Shown piece by piece: positions 1 to 8,219 of a stretch of 64,000 nucleotides of DNA (positions within the stretch are counted from its first letter, which is position 1; each line of letters begins with the position of its first letter). Where the stretch lies: positions 62,001-126,000 of the forward strand of contig NZ_FZNO01000001.1 in the NCBI RefSeq assembly GCF_900188025.1, in the 5' to 3' direction. This DNA is from Blastococcus mobilis. GTDB taxonomy: Bacteria > Actinomycetota > Actinomycetes > Mycobacteriales > Geodermatophilaceae. The notes under the pieces were generated by a model. It saw nothing but the letters and a program-made list of their open reading frames with translations. It ran no database searches and had not been told where the DNA came from. The translations under genes and the position numbers were made by a program.

Positions 1-2
1 AT

Positions 3-455
3 CTCGCCGCCCAGGTCCGGCGCGCGGAGGCGTTCGACGCCGACCTCGCCGTCGTGGTGATCGGGGCGAACGATCTGGCCCGCTTCGTCCCTCCGGAGCA
101 GGCGGCCGCCGCGCTGGCCGCAGCCGTCACCGCCCTGCGGGCGCGAGGCGCCGACGTCGTCGCCGTTCCCGCCCCGGACATGTCCATGGTGCCCGTCGTC
201 CCCCCGGCGTTCCGCCCCCTCGTCCGGGCCGCGTGCGTCCAGCTGCAACAGCGGCAGGCGGCCGTCGTCGAGGCCGCGGGCGGATCGGTCGCGGGAGTGG
301 CCGCCGAGGTGGCCGGAGCGTTCGCCGCCGATCCGGCGATGTTCTCCAGCGACCGCTTCCACCCCTCGTCGGCCGGCTACGCGCGCATCGCGGCGGCGCT
401 GACGCCGTCGGTGCTCGCCGCCGCCCGGGGCCGCCGGGACGAGGCCGCCGCCTGA
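3..455 (+). CDS. SGNH/GDSL-type hydrolase, C-terminal part (5' end outside window)
   Basis: The frame is open to the left edge, so the N-terminus with the catalytic Ser block is not visible. What remains shows the block III motif GAND around bases 63-74 and the block V Asp-x-x-His as SDRFHPSSAGYARIA near the C-terminus. Together these mark an SGNH-fold esterase or lipase. The family hydrolyses ester bonds in lipids or acylated sugars; the substrate here cannot be told. It ends convergently with the antiporter gene, 10 bases away. The family call is firm, the specificity unknown. Confidence 0.8.
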   Translation, partial: LAAQVRRAEAFDADLAVVVIGANDLARFVPPEQAAAALAAAVTALRARGADVVAVPAPDMSMVPVVPPAFRPLVRAACVQLQQRQAAVVEAAGGSVAGVAAEVAGAFAADPAMFSSDRFHPSSAGYARIAAALTPSVLAAARGRRDEAAA

Positions 456-465
456 CCCGGCGGGC

Positions 466-1632
466 TCACCGGGTCGACGGCGCGGACGCGAGGCGCAGGC
501 CGATCGGCTCGGCGATCCGCGTGAGCACCGGTCCGGTCACCGCCAGGAGCAGCACGTAGCCGGTGGCCACGGGCCCGATCTCCGGCAGCCCCGAGGTCAC
601 CGCCAGGCCGGCGATCACGATGGAGAACTCCCCGCGGGCCACCAGCGCGGTACCCGCGCGCAACCGGCCGGGCACCCCCACACCATCGCGCCGGGCGGCG
701 AACCAGCCGGTGGCGATCTTCGTGGCGGTCGTGACGAGGGCCAGGGCGACGGCCGCAGGGAGCACCGGTAGGATCGCGCCCGGATCGGTCGCCAGGCCGA
801 AGGCGACGAAGAACGTGGCGGCGAAGAGGTCCCTCAGGGGGCTGAGGATGGCCCGGGCGCGGTCGGCGAAGGAGGCCGGCAGCGCGAGCCCGACCAGGAA
901 CGCACCGACCGCGGCGGAGGCGCCGACGGACTGCGCCAGCCCCGCGACGAGCAGCGTCAGCCCGACCAGCCGAAGCATCACCTGTTCGTCGTCGTCGTGG
1001 GTCATCAGCCGGCCGAGCCGGTGACCGAGCCGCTGCGCGGCGAGGAGCACCACGAGCACGGCACCCACCGCGAGCGTGATCCCGCCCAGCGCCGACATCG
1101 GCCCCGCGCCGGCCAGTGCGACCGCCAGCAGCGGGAGGAAGAGCGCCATCGCGAGGTCCTCGAGCACGAGGACCGAGAGCACGGCCGGGGTCTCGCGGTT
1201 GGCCAGCCGGCCGAGGTCGCCGAGCAGCCGGGCGATGATCCCCGACGACGAGATCCAGGTGACGCCGGCGAGGGCCAGCGCACCCTGCCACGGCAGCCCC
1301 AGCAGCAGCCCGGCGGCGAAGCCGGGGGGCGCGTTGAGGACCAGGTCCACGACACCCGACGGGGCGTGCCGCCGGAACGCCGCGAACAGTTCGGTTGCGG
1401 AGAACTCCAGGCCCAGGGTGAAGAGCAGCAGGACGACGCCGATCTCGGCCGACGCGGTCAGGAACGGCTCCGCGGTGCTCAACGGGACGACGCCGCCCTC
1501 CCCGAGTGCGAGCGCGGCGACCAGCACGAAGGGGATCGGTGACAGCCCGAGGCGCCGGGCGGCCAGCCCGAGCAGCGACAGCCCCACGAACAGCAGGCCG
1601 AGCTCGACCAGGAGCGCGGCGACGTGGTCCAC
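466..1632 (-). CDS. Cation:proton antiporter, CPA2/KefB-like membrane subunit
   Basis: This 388-residue protein is almost entirely hydrophobic, with about 10-12 membrane segments. It carries the CPA2-type LLLFTLGLEF segment near residue 85, typical of KefB/KefC/KhtU exchangers that trade K+ or Na+ for H+ across the cytoplasmic membrane. I chose the GTG at 1632, 14 bases after the stop of the upstream TrkA-C gene. A longer start at 1800 would overlap that gene completely and add an Arg-rich non-membrane leader. There is no C-terminal TrkA-N domain, consistent with the regulatory subunit being a separate protein. The ion selectivity is not determinable. Confidence 0.85.
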   Translation of the reverse strand: MDHVAALLVELGLLFVGLSLLGLAARRLGLSPIPFVLVAALALGEGGVVPLSTAEPFLTASAEIGVVLLLFTLGLEFSATELFAAFRRHAPSGVVDLVLNAPPGFAAGLLLGLPWQGALALAGVTWISSSGIIARLLGDLGRLANRETPAVLSVLVLEDLAMALFLPLLAVALAGAGPMSALGGITLAVGAVLVVLLAAQRLGHRLGRLMTHDDDEQVMLRLVGLTLLVAGLAQSVGASAAVGAFLVGLALPASFADRARAILSPLRDLFAATFFVAFGLATDPGAILPVLPAAVALALVTTATKIATGWFAARRDGVGVPGRLRAGTALVARGEFSIVIAGLAVTSGLPEIGPVATGYVLLLAVTGPVLTRIAEPIGLRLASAPSTR

Positions 1633-1646
1633 CGAGGAGGGCCCGA

Positions 1647-2147
1647 TCAGCCGTCGGCCTGGCCGGACAGTCGCCGGTCCAGCTGTTCCAGGCCGCTCGC
1701 CGAGCCGATGGCCACCAGCACGTCGCCGGCACGCAGCCCGTGCTCCGGCCCGGGGGAGGGAACGACGTCGGCGTCGCGCACGAGCGCGACGATCGAGCAC
1801 CCGGTCAGCGTGCGGGCGCGGGTGTCGCCGAGGGTGCGGCCGTCGAACGGGGAGCCCGGGGCGATCGGGAACCGCGCCGACCGCAGGCCGGGCACCTCGC
1901 GGGAGAGGTCCGCGAAGCGCTGGGTCAGGCGCGGCGCCCCGAGCACCTCCGCGACCGCGTCGGCCTCCTCGGGGCTCAGGCGGAACACGTCGCGCACGCG
2001 GTCGGGGTCGCGCCGGTCGTACACCGAGATCTCCGCCCCGCCCTCGCGCTGGACGACGATGCCGAGCACCTCGCCCGTTCGAATCCGCACCTCGTAGCGC
2101 ACACCGACGCCGGGCAGCAGGGTCTCCTCGAGGTCCATGACGGGCAT
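1647..2147 (-). CDS. TrkA-C domain regulatory subunit of the antiporter (KhtT-like)
   Basis: This soluble 166-residue protein has an N-terminal ligand-type domain (about residues 1-70) and a C-terminal TrkA-C/RCK-C domain (about 80-160) ending in LRAGDVLVAIGSASGLEQL, the usual RCK-C signature. KhtT-type proteins bind c-di-AMP or sense pH and gate the partner KhtU exchanger. The antiporter gene follows 14 bases downstream on the same strand, so the two should be co-transcribed and form one complex. Because a c-di-AMP riboswitch also occurs in this window, c-di-AMP control of this transporter is plausible but is an inference. Confidence 0.85.
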   Translation of the reverse strand: MPVMDLEETLLPGVGVRYEVRIRTGEVLGIVVQREGGAEISVYDRRDPDRVRDVFRLSPEEADAVAEVLGAPRLTQRFADLSREVPGLRSARFPIAPGSPFDGRTLGDTRARTLTGCSIVALVRDADVVPSPGPEHGLRAGDVLVAIGSASGLEQLDRRLSGQADG

Positions 2148-2169
2148 CGTGGCAGAACCGCGGCGGCGG

Positions 2170-5004
2170 TCAGCGCAGCCGCTCGGCCAGGAGCTCGGCG
2201 AGGTGCAGGCCGCGGCGGCCGGCGAGCTGGTCGAGCTGGGTGCGGCAGGAGAACCCGTCGGCGAGGACGACGGCCTCGGGCCCGAGTCCGGTGACGGCGG
2301 GCAGCAGCTGCTGCCCGGCGATGGCCACCGAGACGTCGTGGTGGCCGCGCTCCACGCCCCAGTTGCCGGCCAGGCCGCAGCAGCCGCCGAGCCGGGTCAC
2401 CCGGGCGTCGGCCCGCGCCAGCAGCCGGGCGTCGGCCGACCAGCCCATCACCGACGCGTGGTGGCAGTGCGGCTGCGCCACGACCTCGAGGCCGGCCATC
2501 GACGGCGGCTCCCATCCCGGGGTGGCCGCGAGGAGCTCGGCCAGGGTGCGGGTGCCACGGGCGACCCGCTCGGCCGCCGGACCGCCGACCAGCTCGAGCG
2601 ACTCCCCGCGCAGGGCGGCGGTGCACGACGGCTCCACCCCGACGATGGGGATGCCCTGGTCGGCCAGCGGCGCCAGCGACTCGACCGTCGACCGGAGGAT
2701 CCGCCGGGCGGTGTCCAGCTGGCCGGTAGTGATCCAGGTCAGCCCGCAGCAGGTGTCGGCGCCGGGCACCTGAACCCGGTAGCCGGCCGCTTCGAGCACC
2801 CGGGCCGCGGCGTGCGCCACCTCCGGCGCGAAGTGGTCGGTGAACGAGTCCACCCACAGCGCCACCGGTGCGCCGTCCGCGGTGGGGAGCGTGCGCGCCG
2901 CCCACTCCTGCCGGAAGGTCCGCCGGGCGAACGGGGGGACGTCGCGCCGCTGATCCATCCCCGCGGACCACTTCGCCAGCCGACCGCCGAGGCGCGAGGT
3001 GAGTACGGCGTTGACCACCCGGGGTGCCCGCGCGGCCAGATCGGCCCAGCGGGGGAGCCGGCCGAGGGTGTAGTGCGCACGGGGCCGGAGCCTGCGCCGG
3101 TAGGACTGGTGGAGCACCTCGGCCTTGTAGGAGGCCATGTCGACGCCCGTGGGGCAGTCGCGGGAGCAGCCCTTGCAGGACAGGCAGAGGTCCAAGGCGT
3201 CGTGCACCTCGGGCGACCGCCAGTCCCGGACGGGACCGCCGGGCGCGAGCATCTCCTGCAGTACCCGCGCCCGCCCCCGGGTGGTGTCCTTCTCCTGCCG
3301 GGTCGCCGGCCACGAGGGGCACATCACGCCGCCGACGGCCTGCAGGTCGGCCCGGCACTTGCCCACGCCCGTGCACCGGTGCACGGCTCCGGAGAAGTCC
3401 CCGCCGTCGTGCCGGTAGGCCAGGGCGAGCCCGTTCCGGAGGACGGGGGCAGCGGCCATCCGGACGTCGTCGTCGAGCCGCGCCGGCCGGACGAGCACGC
3501 CCGGGTTGAGCAGGTCGGCGGGGTCGAAGAGCTGCTTCACCCGCTCGAACAGTCCGAGGGCCGCCGGGCTGTACATGTGCTGGAGCAGCTCGCTGCGCGC
3601 CCGGCCGTCGCCGTGCTCACCGGAGAGGGAGCCGCCGTATCCCGCCACGAGCCGGGCGGCGTCCTCGACGAAGGAGCGGTAGCGCGCCCGGCCCCGGTCC
3701 TCCCCGGAACCGAACGGGAAGTCGATGCGCCCGTGGACGCACCCGTCACCGAAGTGGCCGTACGGAACGCACTGCAGGCCGTGCTGGTCGAGCAGCGCCT
3801 CGAACTCGCGCAGGTAGTCGCCGAGTCGCTCCGGCGGCACGGCGGCGTCCTCCCAGCCGGCGTGCGCGGGATGCCCGTCGGACGTGCGGGCGGCGAGCCC
3901 GGCGCCGTCCTCCCGGATCCGCCAGATCGCCGCCGCCTCCGCGGTGTCGGTGACGACGAGGTCGTCCAGCGCCCCCGCGTCGGCGAGCACCCGGCGGGCC
4001 TTGTCGGTCACCTCCGCGACGCTGTCCCCGGTGAGCTCGACGACCAACCAGGCGTCCCCGCGGGGCAGCTCGGGCACAACGGCGGCCGGCACGTCGCGCA
4101 GCCGCTGCACCATCCGGGCGTCCAGGCCCTCGACGGCGGTGGGGGAGTGCGGCAGGAGTGCCGGCGTGGCGTCGGCGGCGTCGGCCATCGTGGGATAGCC
4201 CAGGACGACCAGCCCGCGGAACGGTGCGTCGGTGACCAGCCGCACCGTGGCGCCGAGCACGAGCGCCAGCGTGCCCTCGCTGCCGACCAGGGCGCGGGCG
4301 ACGTCGAAACCGCGCTCGGGCAGCAGGTGCTCCAGGGAGTAGCCCGACACCTGGCGACCGAAGCGGCCCAGTTCGGTGCGGACGGTCGCCAGTTCGGAGT
4401 CGACGAGCGCGGAGAGGGCGGCGAGCACGCCGTCGTCGCCGGGCGCACCGGGGCCCAGCCGCAGCCGCTCGCCGGCGCCGGTGACGACGTCGAGGCCGAC
4501 GACGTTGTCCGCAGTCCGGCCGTATCCCAGGGCCCGCGAGCCACAGGCGTTGTTGCCGATCATCCCGCCGACGGTGCAGCGGTTGTGCGTGCTCGGGTCG
4601 GGCCCGAACCGGAGCCCGGACGGCTTCGCCGCGGCCTGCAGCGCGGCCTGCACCACACCAGGTTCGACGGTGGCCGTCCGGGCCTCGGCGTCGACATCCA
4701 GCACCCGGGACAGATGCCGGCTGGTGTCCAGCACCACCCCCGGGCCGACGGCGTTCCCGGCGATCGAGGTGCCGGCCCCGCGCGCCGTCAGAGGCACGCC
4801 GAGGGAGCGGCAGACCTCCAGCGTGGCCACCATCTCGTCGACGTGGCGGGGGCGGACGACGGCCCGCGGCAGCACCCGGTACAGCGAGGCGTCCGAGGAG
4901 TACAGGGCTCGCGCCAGGCCGGAGTCGTCGACGTCGTCGAGGCCGGCCCGCCGGAGCGCGTCCACCAGCTCCCGGGCGGCCGCGGGAGGGGCGACTGTGG
5001 TCAT
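2170..5004 (-). CDS. Fused FAD-linked oxidase / Fe-S (CCG domain) dehydrogenase
   Basis: This 944-residue protein joins a GlcD/D-lactate-dehydrogenase-type FAD_binding_4 domain (about residues 35-180, with LTARGAGTSIAGNAVG), an FAD-oxidase C-terminal domain (about 250-520), a two-cluster 4Fe-4S segment (about 545-625, including CLSCKGCSRDCPTG) and two CCG domains near residues 750 and 875. This is the layout of YdiJ-type membrane-associated 2-hydroxyacid dehydrogenases, which oxidise D-lactate or D-2-hydroxyglutarate and pass electrons to the quinone pool. The ATG at 5004 has GGAG upstream; longer in-frame starts add only low-complexity sequence. All cluster cysteines appear intact. The exact substrate is unknown. 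Confidence 0.9.
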   Translation of the reverse strand: MTTVAPPAAARELVDALRRAGLDDVDDSGLARALYSSDASLYRVLPRAVVRPRHVDEMVATLEVCRSLGVPLTARGAGTSIAGNAVGPGVVLDTSRHLSRVLDVDAEARTATVEPGVVQAALQAAAKPSGLRFGPDPSTHNRCTVGGMIGNNACGSRALGYGRTADNVVGLDVVTGAGERLRLGPGAPGDDGVLAALSALVDSELATVRTELGRFGRQVSGYSLEHLLPERGFDVARALVGSEGTLALVLGATVRLVTDAPFRGLVVLGYPTMADAADATPALLPHSPTAVEGLDARMVQRLRDVPAAVVPELPRGDAWLVVELTGDSVAEVTDKARRVLADAGALDDLVVTDTAEAAAIWRIREDGAGLAARTSDGHPAHAGWEDAAVPPERLGDYLREFEALLDQHGLQCVPYGHFGDGCVHGRIDFPFGSGEDRGRARYRSFVEDAARLVAGYGGSLSGEHGDGRARSELLQHMYSPAALGLFERVKQLFDPADLLNPGVLVRPARLDDDVRMAAAPVLRNGLALAYRHDGGDFSGAVHRCTGVGKCRADLQAVGGVMCPSWPATRQEKDTTRGRARVLQEMLAPGGPVRDWRSPEVHDALDLCLSCKGCSRDCPTGVDMASYKAEVLHQSYRRRLRPRAHYTLGRLPRWADLAARAPRVVNAVLTSRLGGRLAKWSAGMDQRRDVPPFARRTFRQEWAARTLPTADGAPVALWVDSFTDHFAPEVAHAAARVLEAAGYRVQVPGADTCCGLTWITTGQLDTARRILRSTVESLAPLADQGIPIVGVEPSCTAALRGESLELVGGPAAERVARGTRTLAELLAATPGWEPPSMAGLEVVAQPHCHHASVMGWSADARLLARADARVTRLGGCCGLAGNWGVERGHHDVSVAIAGQQLLPAVTGLGPEAVVLADGFSCRTQLDQLAGRRGLHLAELLAERLR

Positions 5005-5187
5005 GGTGGCGAGTCTCCGTTCCGGCGTCCACGCCGGCCAACCGGTGGGGCTGCCGTGCCGGTCTGCCGGTCCTGCAGGCTTTCGACGCCCCTCCGTCAC
5101 CGGCCGGACCGCTCCCACGGGGTCTTCCGCCGGACGTTCGCGCGGGACCGGTCGGCGCTGGAAGCTTCCCCGGTGCGGGGACCGGGC

Positions 5188-5217
5188 CGTGGCCGCCGCC
5201 GGCTGACGGCGGCCACG
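5188..5217 (-). terminator. Hairpin downstream of the cupin gene
   Basis: There is a perfect 11-bp stem (CGTGGCCGCCG / CGGCGGCCACG) with an 8-base loop in the gap after the minus-strand cupin gene. A second perfect 8-bp inverted repeat (CTCCTGAA / TTCAGGAG, 5222-5241) overlaps the cupin stop codon. No T-tract follows, as is usual in actinobacteria. Confidence 0.55.
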
Positions 5218-5234
5218 CCGGCTCCTGAACGGAT

Positions 5235-5633
5235 TCAGGAGGTCGGCGGCTCGTCCTTGCCCTCTTCCTCCAGCCGGTCGGCCTCCTCCTTGGTCTTGTG
5301 CACTGCGCCGTCGGCGTGCTCCGGCGGCCCGTAGACCGTGTAGAGGATCAGCGGGTTCTCGCCGGTGTTGACGAAGTTGTGCTTCTTGCCCGCCGGCACG
5401 ACGACGAGGTCGCCCTGGGCCACCTGCTTGGTGGAGCCGGAGATCCTGGCCTCCCCGGTCCCGCTGACGAAGGTGAGGATCTGGTCCACCTCGTGGACCT
5501 CCTCGCCGATCTCACCGCCGGCCGGGATGGTCATGATGACCAGCTGGGTGTGCTCGCCGGTCCAGAGGACGCGGCGGAAGTCCGGGCTCTTCTCGGCCTC
5601 GGTGGCGATCGTGTAGTGGATGACGGACGCCAT
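5235..5633 (-). CDS. Cupin domain protein
   Basis: This 132-residue single-domain cupin has both motifs visible: motif 1 around EEVHEVDQILTFVSGTGE (residues 44-61) and motif 2 around GDLVVVPAGKKHNFVNTG (74-91). His47, Glu49 and His85 are possible metal ligands. The C-terminus is a charged tail rich in Lys, Glu and Asp. The ATG at 5633 is preceded by AGGAG at good spacing, which decides the start. Small cupins of this type are sugar isomerases, dioxygenase-like or binding proteins, and nothing nearby points to a substrate. Confidence 0.85.
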   Translation of the reverse strand: MASVIHYTIATEAEKSPDFRRVLWTGEHTQLVIMTIPAGGEIGEEVHEVDQILTFVSGTGEARISGSTKQVAQGDLVVVPAGKKHNFVNTGENPLILYTVYGPPEHADGAVHKTKEEADRLEEEGKDEPPTS

Positions 5634-6032
5634 GGACGGCGCTCCTCTCGTCGGACTGCTGCCGTCCGGAGCTGCTGTGCCCGCGCACGGCGGGGCGCCC
5701 GGACGGGGGACGACGGTTCTCCTGCCCCGTGTGCTCGCCGCGTACTCGTCGTGATCACCCGGACGTGCTGCCGGCCGGGCACCCCGCCCTGGCGCGGGCC
5801 TTCGGCTGCTGTCGTCTCCCGCGCCGGGAGGCGACCACAGCTGCACACCCGACGCCGAGGCCAGGCGGTCAGTGCCTCGCCGCGGTGCGTCGCGGTCGCC
5901 CGGGATCCGTCGATCCGACGCGCCGACGCTGACGTCGGCGGGTGCACTCATCCGGCTCCGATCCACCTGAGCAGGGGCCTGACCAGCCTGCAGACCGTTG
6001 TCACCGGTCGGTGGACCTGGGCACCGCACGGG
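5634..6032. other. 399-base intergenic region, no gene seen
   Basis: Only short frames with no recognisable similarity occur here, and they are antisense or out-of-frame shadows. It should hold the cupin promoter (AGGAG ribosome site at its left end) and the end of the TetR transcript. I found no convincing tRNA, riboswitch or strong hairpin. Confidence 0.5.
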
Positions 6033-6692
6033 CTACTCCGCGTTCGGCGGGCGCCGTGGTCCCTGACGGCGCTCGAGGAGGCCGACGACGGCCTCCGTCG
6101 CCACGTCGGCGTCGTCGCGGAGGTGCTCGGCCTCTCCCCGCTCGACCCGCGCCAGCATGAGCTCGTTGATCCCGCCCACCGCGGCGAGGACCAGCTCCCG
6201 GCTGACCGGACGGACCTCGTCGGGGTGGTCCTGGGCCAGCCCCTCGGCGACGCCGCAGAGCAGGTCGACGTACCGGTCGATCATCTTCCGGCGCAGGGCC
6301 AGTGCCGGCCGGCCGGCCGCCTGGACCTCGACGAGGGCCGCCCACGCGACCGCCGGTCCGTCCGCCAGGGTCTCCAGGTAGGCGCTGATCCCTGCGCGCA
6401 GCCGGTCCCGCCAGGGCAGCCCGGCGCTGCGGGCGTCCTCCTGGGCCTGCCGCACCGTCGCCAGCACCTTGTCGTTGGCGCGGGAGTACAGCTCCAGCAG
6501 GCAGTGCTCCTTGTCCGGGAAGTGGGTGTAGACGACCGTCTTCGACACCCGGGCCACCCGGGCGATGTCGGCGATCGTCGTCGCCTGGTAGCCCTTCTCG
6601 GCCATGCAGCTGGCCAGGGCCCACAGGATCCGGCCGCGGCGCGGGGCGTCGTCGACGGCGGGATCTGCGGCGGGATCGACGAGCGTGTGCAT
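6033..6692 (-). CDS. TetR family transcriptional regulator
   Basis: This 219-residue protein has an N-terminal helix-turn-helix (about residues 20-65; TIADIARVARVSKTVVYTHF) with the usual FPDKEHCL continuation, followed by an all-helical ligand domain. It is divergent from the MFS gene starting about 100 bases away, the standard layout for a repressor controlling an efflux or uptake pump. A perfect GGTGAG-CAAT-CTCACC inverted repeat lies in the shared region. The ATG at 6692 was chosen because longer frames run through the divergent transporter gene. The effector is unknown. Confidence 0.88.
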   Translation of the reverse strand: MHTLVDPAADPAVDDAPRRGRILWALASCMAEKGYQATTIADIARVARVSKTVVYTHFPDKEHCLLELYSRANDKVLATVRQAQEDARSAGLPWRDRLRAGISAYLETLADGPAVAWAALVEVQAAGRPALALRRKMIDRYVDLLCGVAEGLAQDHPDEVRPVSRELVLAAVGGINELMLARVERGEAEHLRDDADVATEAVVGLLERRQGPRRPPNAE

Positions 6693-6724
6693 CGAGGCGC
6701 ACTGTAATGGGCACGAGCGCTCCG

Positions 6725-6740
6725 GGTGAGCAATCTCACC
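6725..6740. promoter_or_regulatory. Candidate TetR operator (6-bp inverted repeat)
   Basis: A perfect inverted repeat GGTGAG-N4-CTCACC sits between the divergent TetR and MFS genes. Its position fits an autoregulatory operator. It also overlaps an alternative GTG at 6726, which argues for the later MFS start. Confidence 0.35.
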
Positions 6741-6791
6741 GCGGCGCGACGGAAGCTGCGCCGTCGGCCCGTTGTCCTCCATGGGGTGACG

Positions 6792-8138
6792 ATGCAGCCA
6801 GCCGGGGACAGCGCCCCTCCCGCCGTCCGGCCGTCGGCCCGGGCCTACGCGGTGTGGCTGGTCGCCCTGGTCGCCTACGCGGTCGCGGTGTTCCACCGGG
6901 CCTCCCTCGGCGTCGCCGCCGTCGAGGCGCAGGAGCGGTTCTCCGCAGGTGCGTCGGCGGTCTCGCTCTTCCTGGTCGTGCAGCTGGCCGTCTACGCCGC
7001 ACTGCAGGTGCCGGTCGGTGTGGCCCTGGACCGGTTCGGGTCGCGACGGATGATCCTCGCCGGCGCGCTCACGATGGCCGCCGGCCAGCTCGTGCTGGCG
7101 CTGGCGACCGACGTCCCCACGGCGGTGGGTGCCCGCGTGCTGGTCGGCGCCGGCGATGCCATGACCTTCATCAGCGTCCTGCGGGTGGTCTCCCTCTGGT
7201 TCCCCGGCCGCACCGTTCCGCTGATCACCCAGCTCACCGGGATCCTGGGCCAGCTCGGCTCGGTCGTCGCGGCCTATCCGCTGGTCGCGCTGCTGCACGG
7301 TACGAGCTGGCAGGCCACCTTCCTCGGGGCCGCGGCGACCGGAGTGGTCGTCGCCGTCCTGGTGCTGGTCGCCCTCCGGGATACGCCGCCCGGCACCGAG
7401 CCGGCCACCCCCGCAGGCCTGTCCGAGCTGCGCGGCAACCTCACGGCCACCTGGCGGGAGCCCGGCACCCGGATCGGCCTCTACACGCACCTGGTCACCC
7501 AGTTCTCCGGCACGGTCTTCGCGCTGCTCTGGGGATATCCGTTCCTCGTCGTCGGGCAGGGCCGGTCGCCTGCGGTCGCCGCCGCACTGCTGACGCTGCT
7601 GGTCGCGGTCGGCATGGGCGTGGGCCCGCTGTTCGGCCGGCTGTGCGGGCGGTGGCCCCTGCGCCGGTCGGACCTGGTGTTCGCCATCCTCGCCGTCACC
7701 GCCGGCGTCTGGACGGTCGTTCTCCTCTGGCCGGGCCGCGCTCCGCTCCCGCTGCTGATCGTGTTGGTCGTCGTCCTGGGCACGAACGGGCCCGGCTCGA
7801 TGATCGGGTTCGACTACGCCCGCACCGAGAACCCCGCCGAGCGGATGGGCAGCGCCAGTGGCGTCGTCAACGTCGGTGGTTTCGTCGCCTCGCTGCTCAC
7901 GATCCTCGGCGTCGGCGTCGTCCTCGACGTACTGACCCCGGGCTCCTCGACCGCCTACGAGCTGGACGCGTTCCGGGCGGCGTTCGCCGTGCAGTACCTG
8001 TTCTGGGCGATCGGACTCGTGGGTGTGCTGCGCCACCGCCGTGAGCTGCGGGGGCGGCTCGCCCGCGACGGCGTCGTCCTCGCACCCCTCCACATCGCCG
8101 CCCGTGCCCGGCTGCGCGGGACCTCGGCCTACCGCTGA
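6792..8138 (+). CDS. MFS transporter
   Basis: This roughly 448-residue protein has about 12 hydrophobic segments and the MFS loop 2-3 motif seen as VGVALDRFGSRRMIL (about residues 78-92). It belongs to the major facilitator superfamily of proton-coupled transporters or drug/metabolite exporters. I chose the ATG at 6792, which has a GGGG stretch just upstream; an in-frame GTG at 6726 would add 22 basic residues and overlap the putative operator. Divergence from a TetR gene suggests substrate-inducible expression. The substrate cannot be inferred. Confidence 0.88.
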   Translation: MQPAGDSAPPAVRPSARAYAVWLVALVAYAVAVFHRASLGVAAVEAQERFSAGASAVSLFLVVQLAVYAALQVPVGVALDRFGSRRMILAGALTMAAGQLVLALATDVPTAVGARVLVGAGDAMTFISVLRVVSLWFPGRTVPLITQLTGILGQLGSVVAAYPLVALLHGTSWQATFLGAAATGVVVAVLVLVALRDTPPGTEPATPAGLSELRGNLTATWREPGTRIGLYTHLVTQFSGTVFALLWGYPFLVVGQGRSPAVAAALLTLLVAVGMGVGPLFGRLCGRWPLRRSDLVFAILAVTAGVWTVVLLWPGRAPLPLLIVLVVVLGTNGPGSMIGFDYARTENPAERMGSASGVVNVGGFVASLLTILGVGVVLDVLTPGSSTAYELDAFRAAFAVQYLFWAIGLVGVLRHRRELRGRLARDGVVLAPLHIAARARLRGTSAYR

Positions 8139-8219
8139 ACCCGGCGCTCGACTCGCTGTCGTGACGATCGGTACCCGATCGGCTGTCCGCGGAGCCCACC
8201 GACGGGGATAGTGACCGTC

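Noticed and set aside
2137-5334. Open frame of 1065 codons on the plus strand opposite the FAD/Fe-S oxidase gene
   Set aside because: It is antisense to a gene with intact FAD and Fe-S motifs; the product is Gly/Arg/Pro/Val-rich with no domain, a GC-rich shadow.
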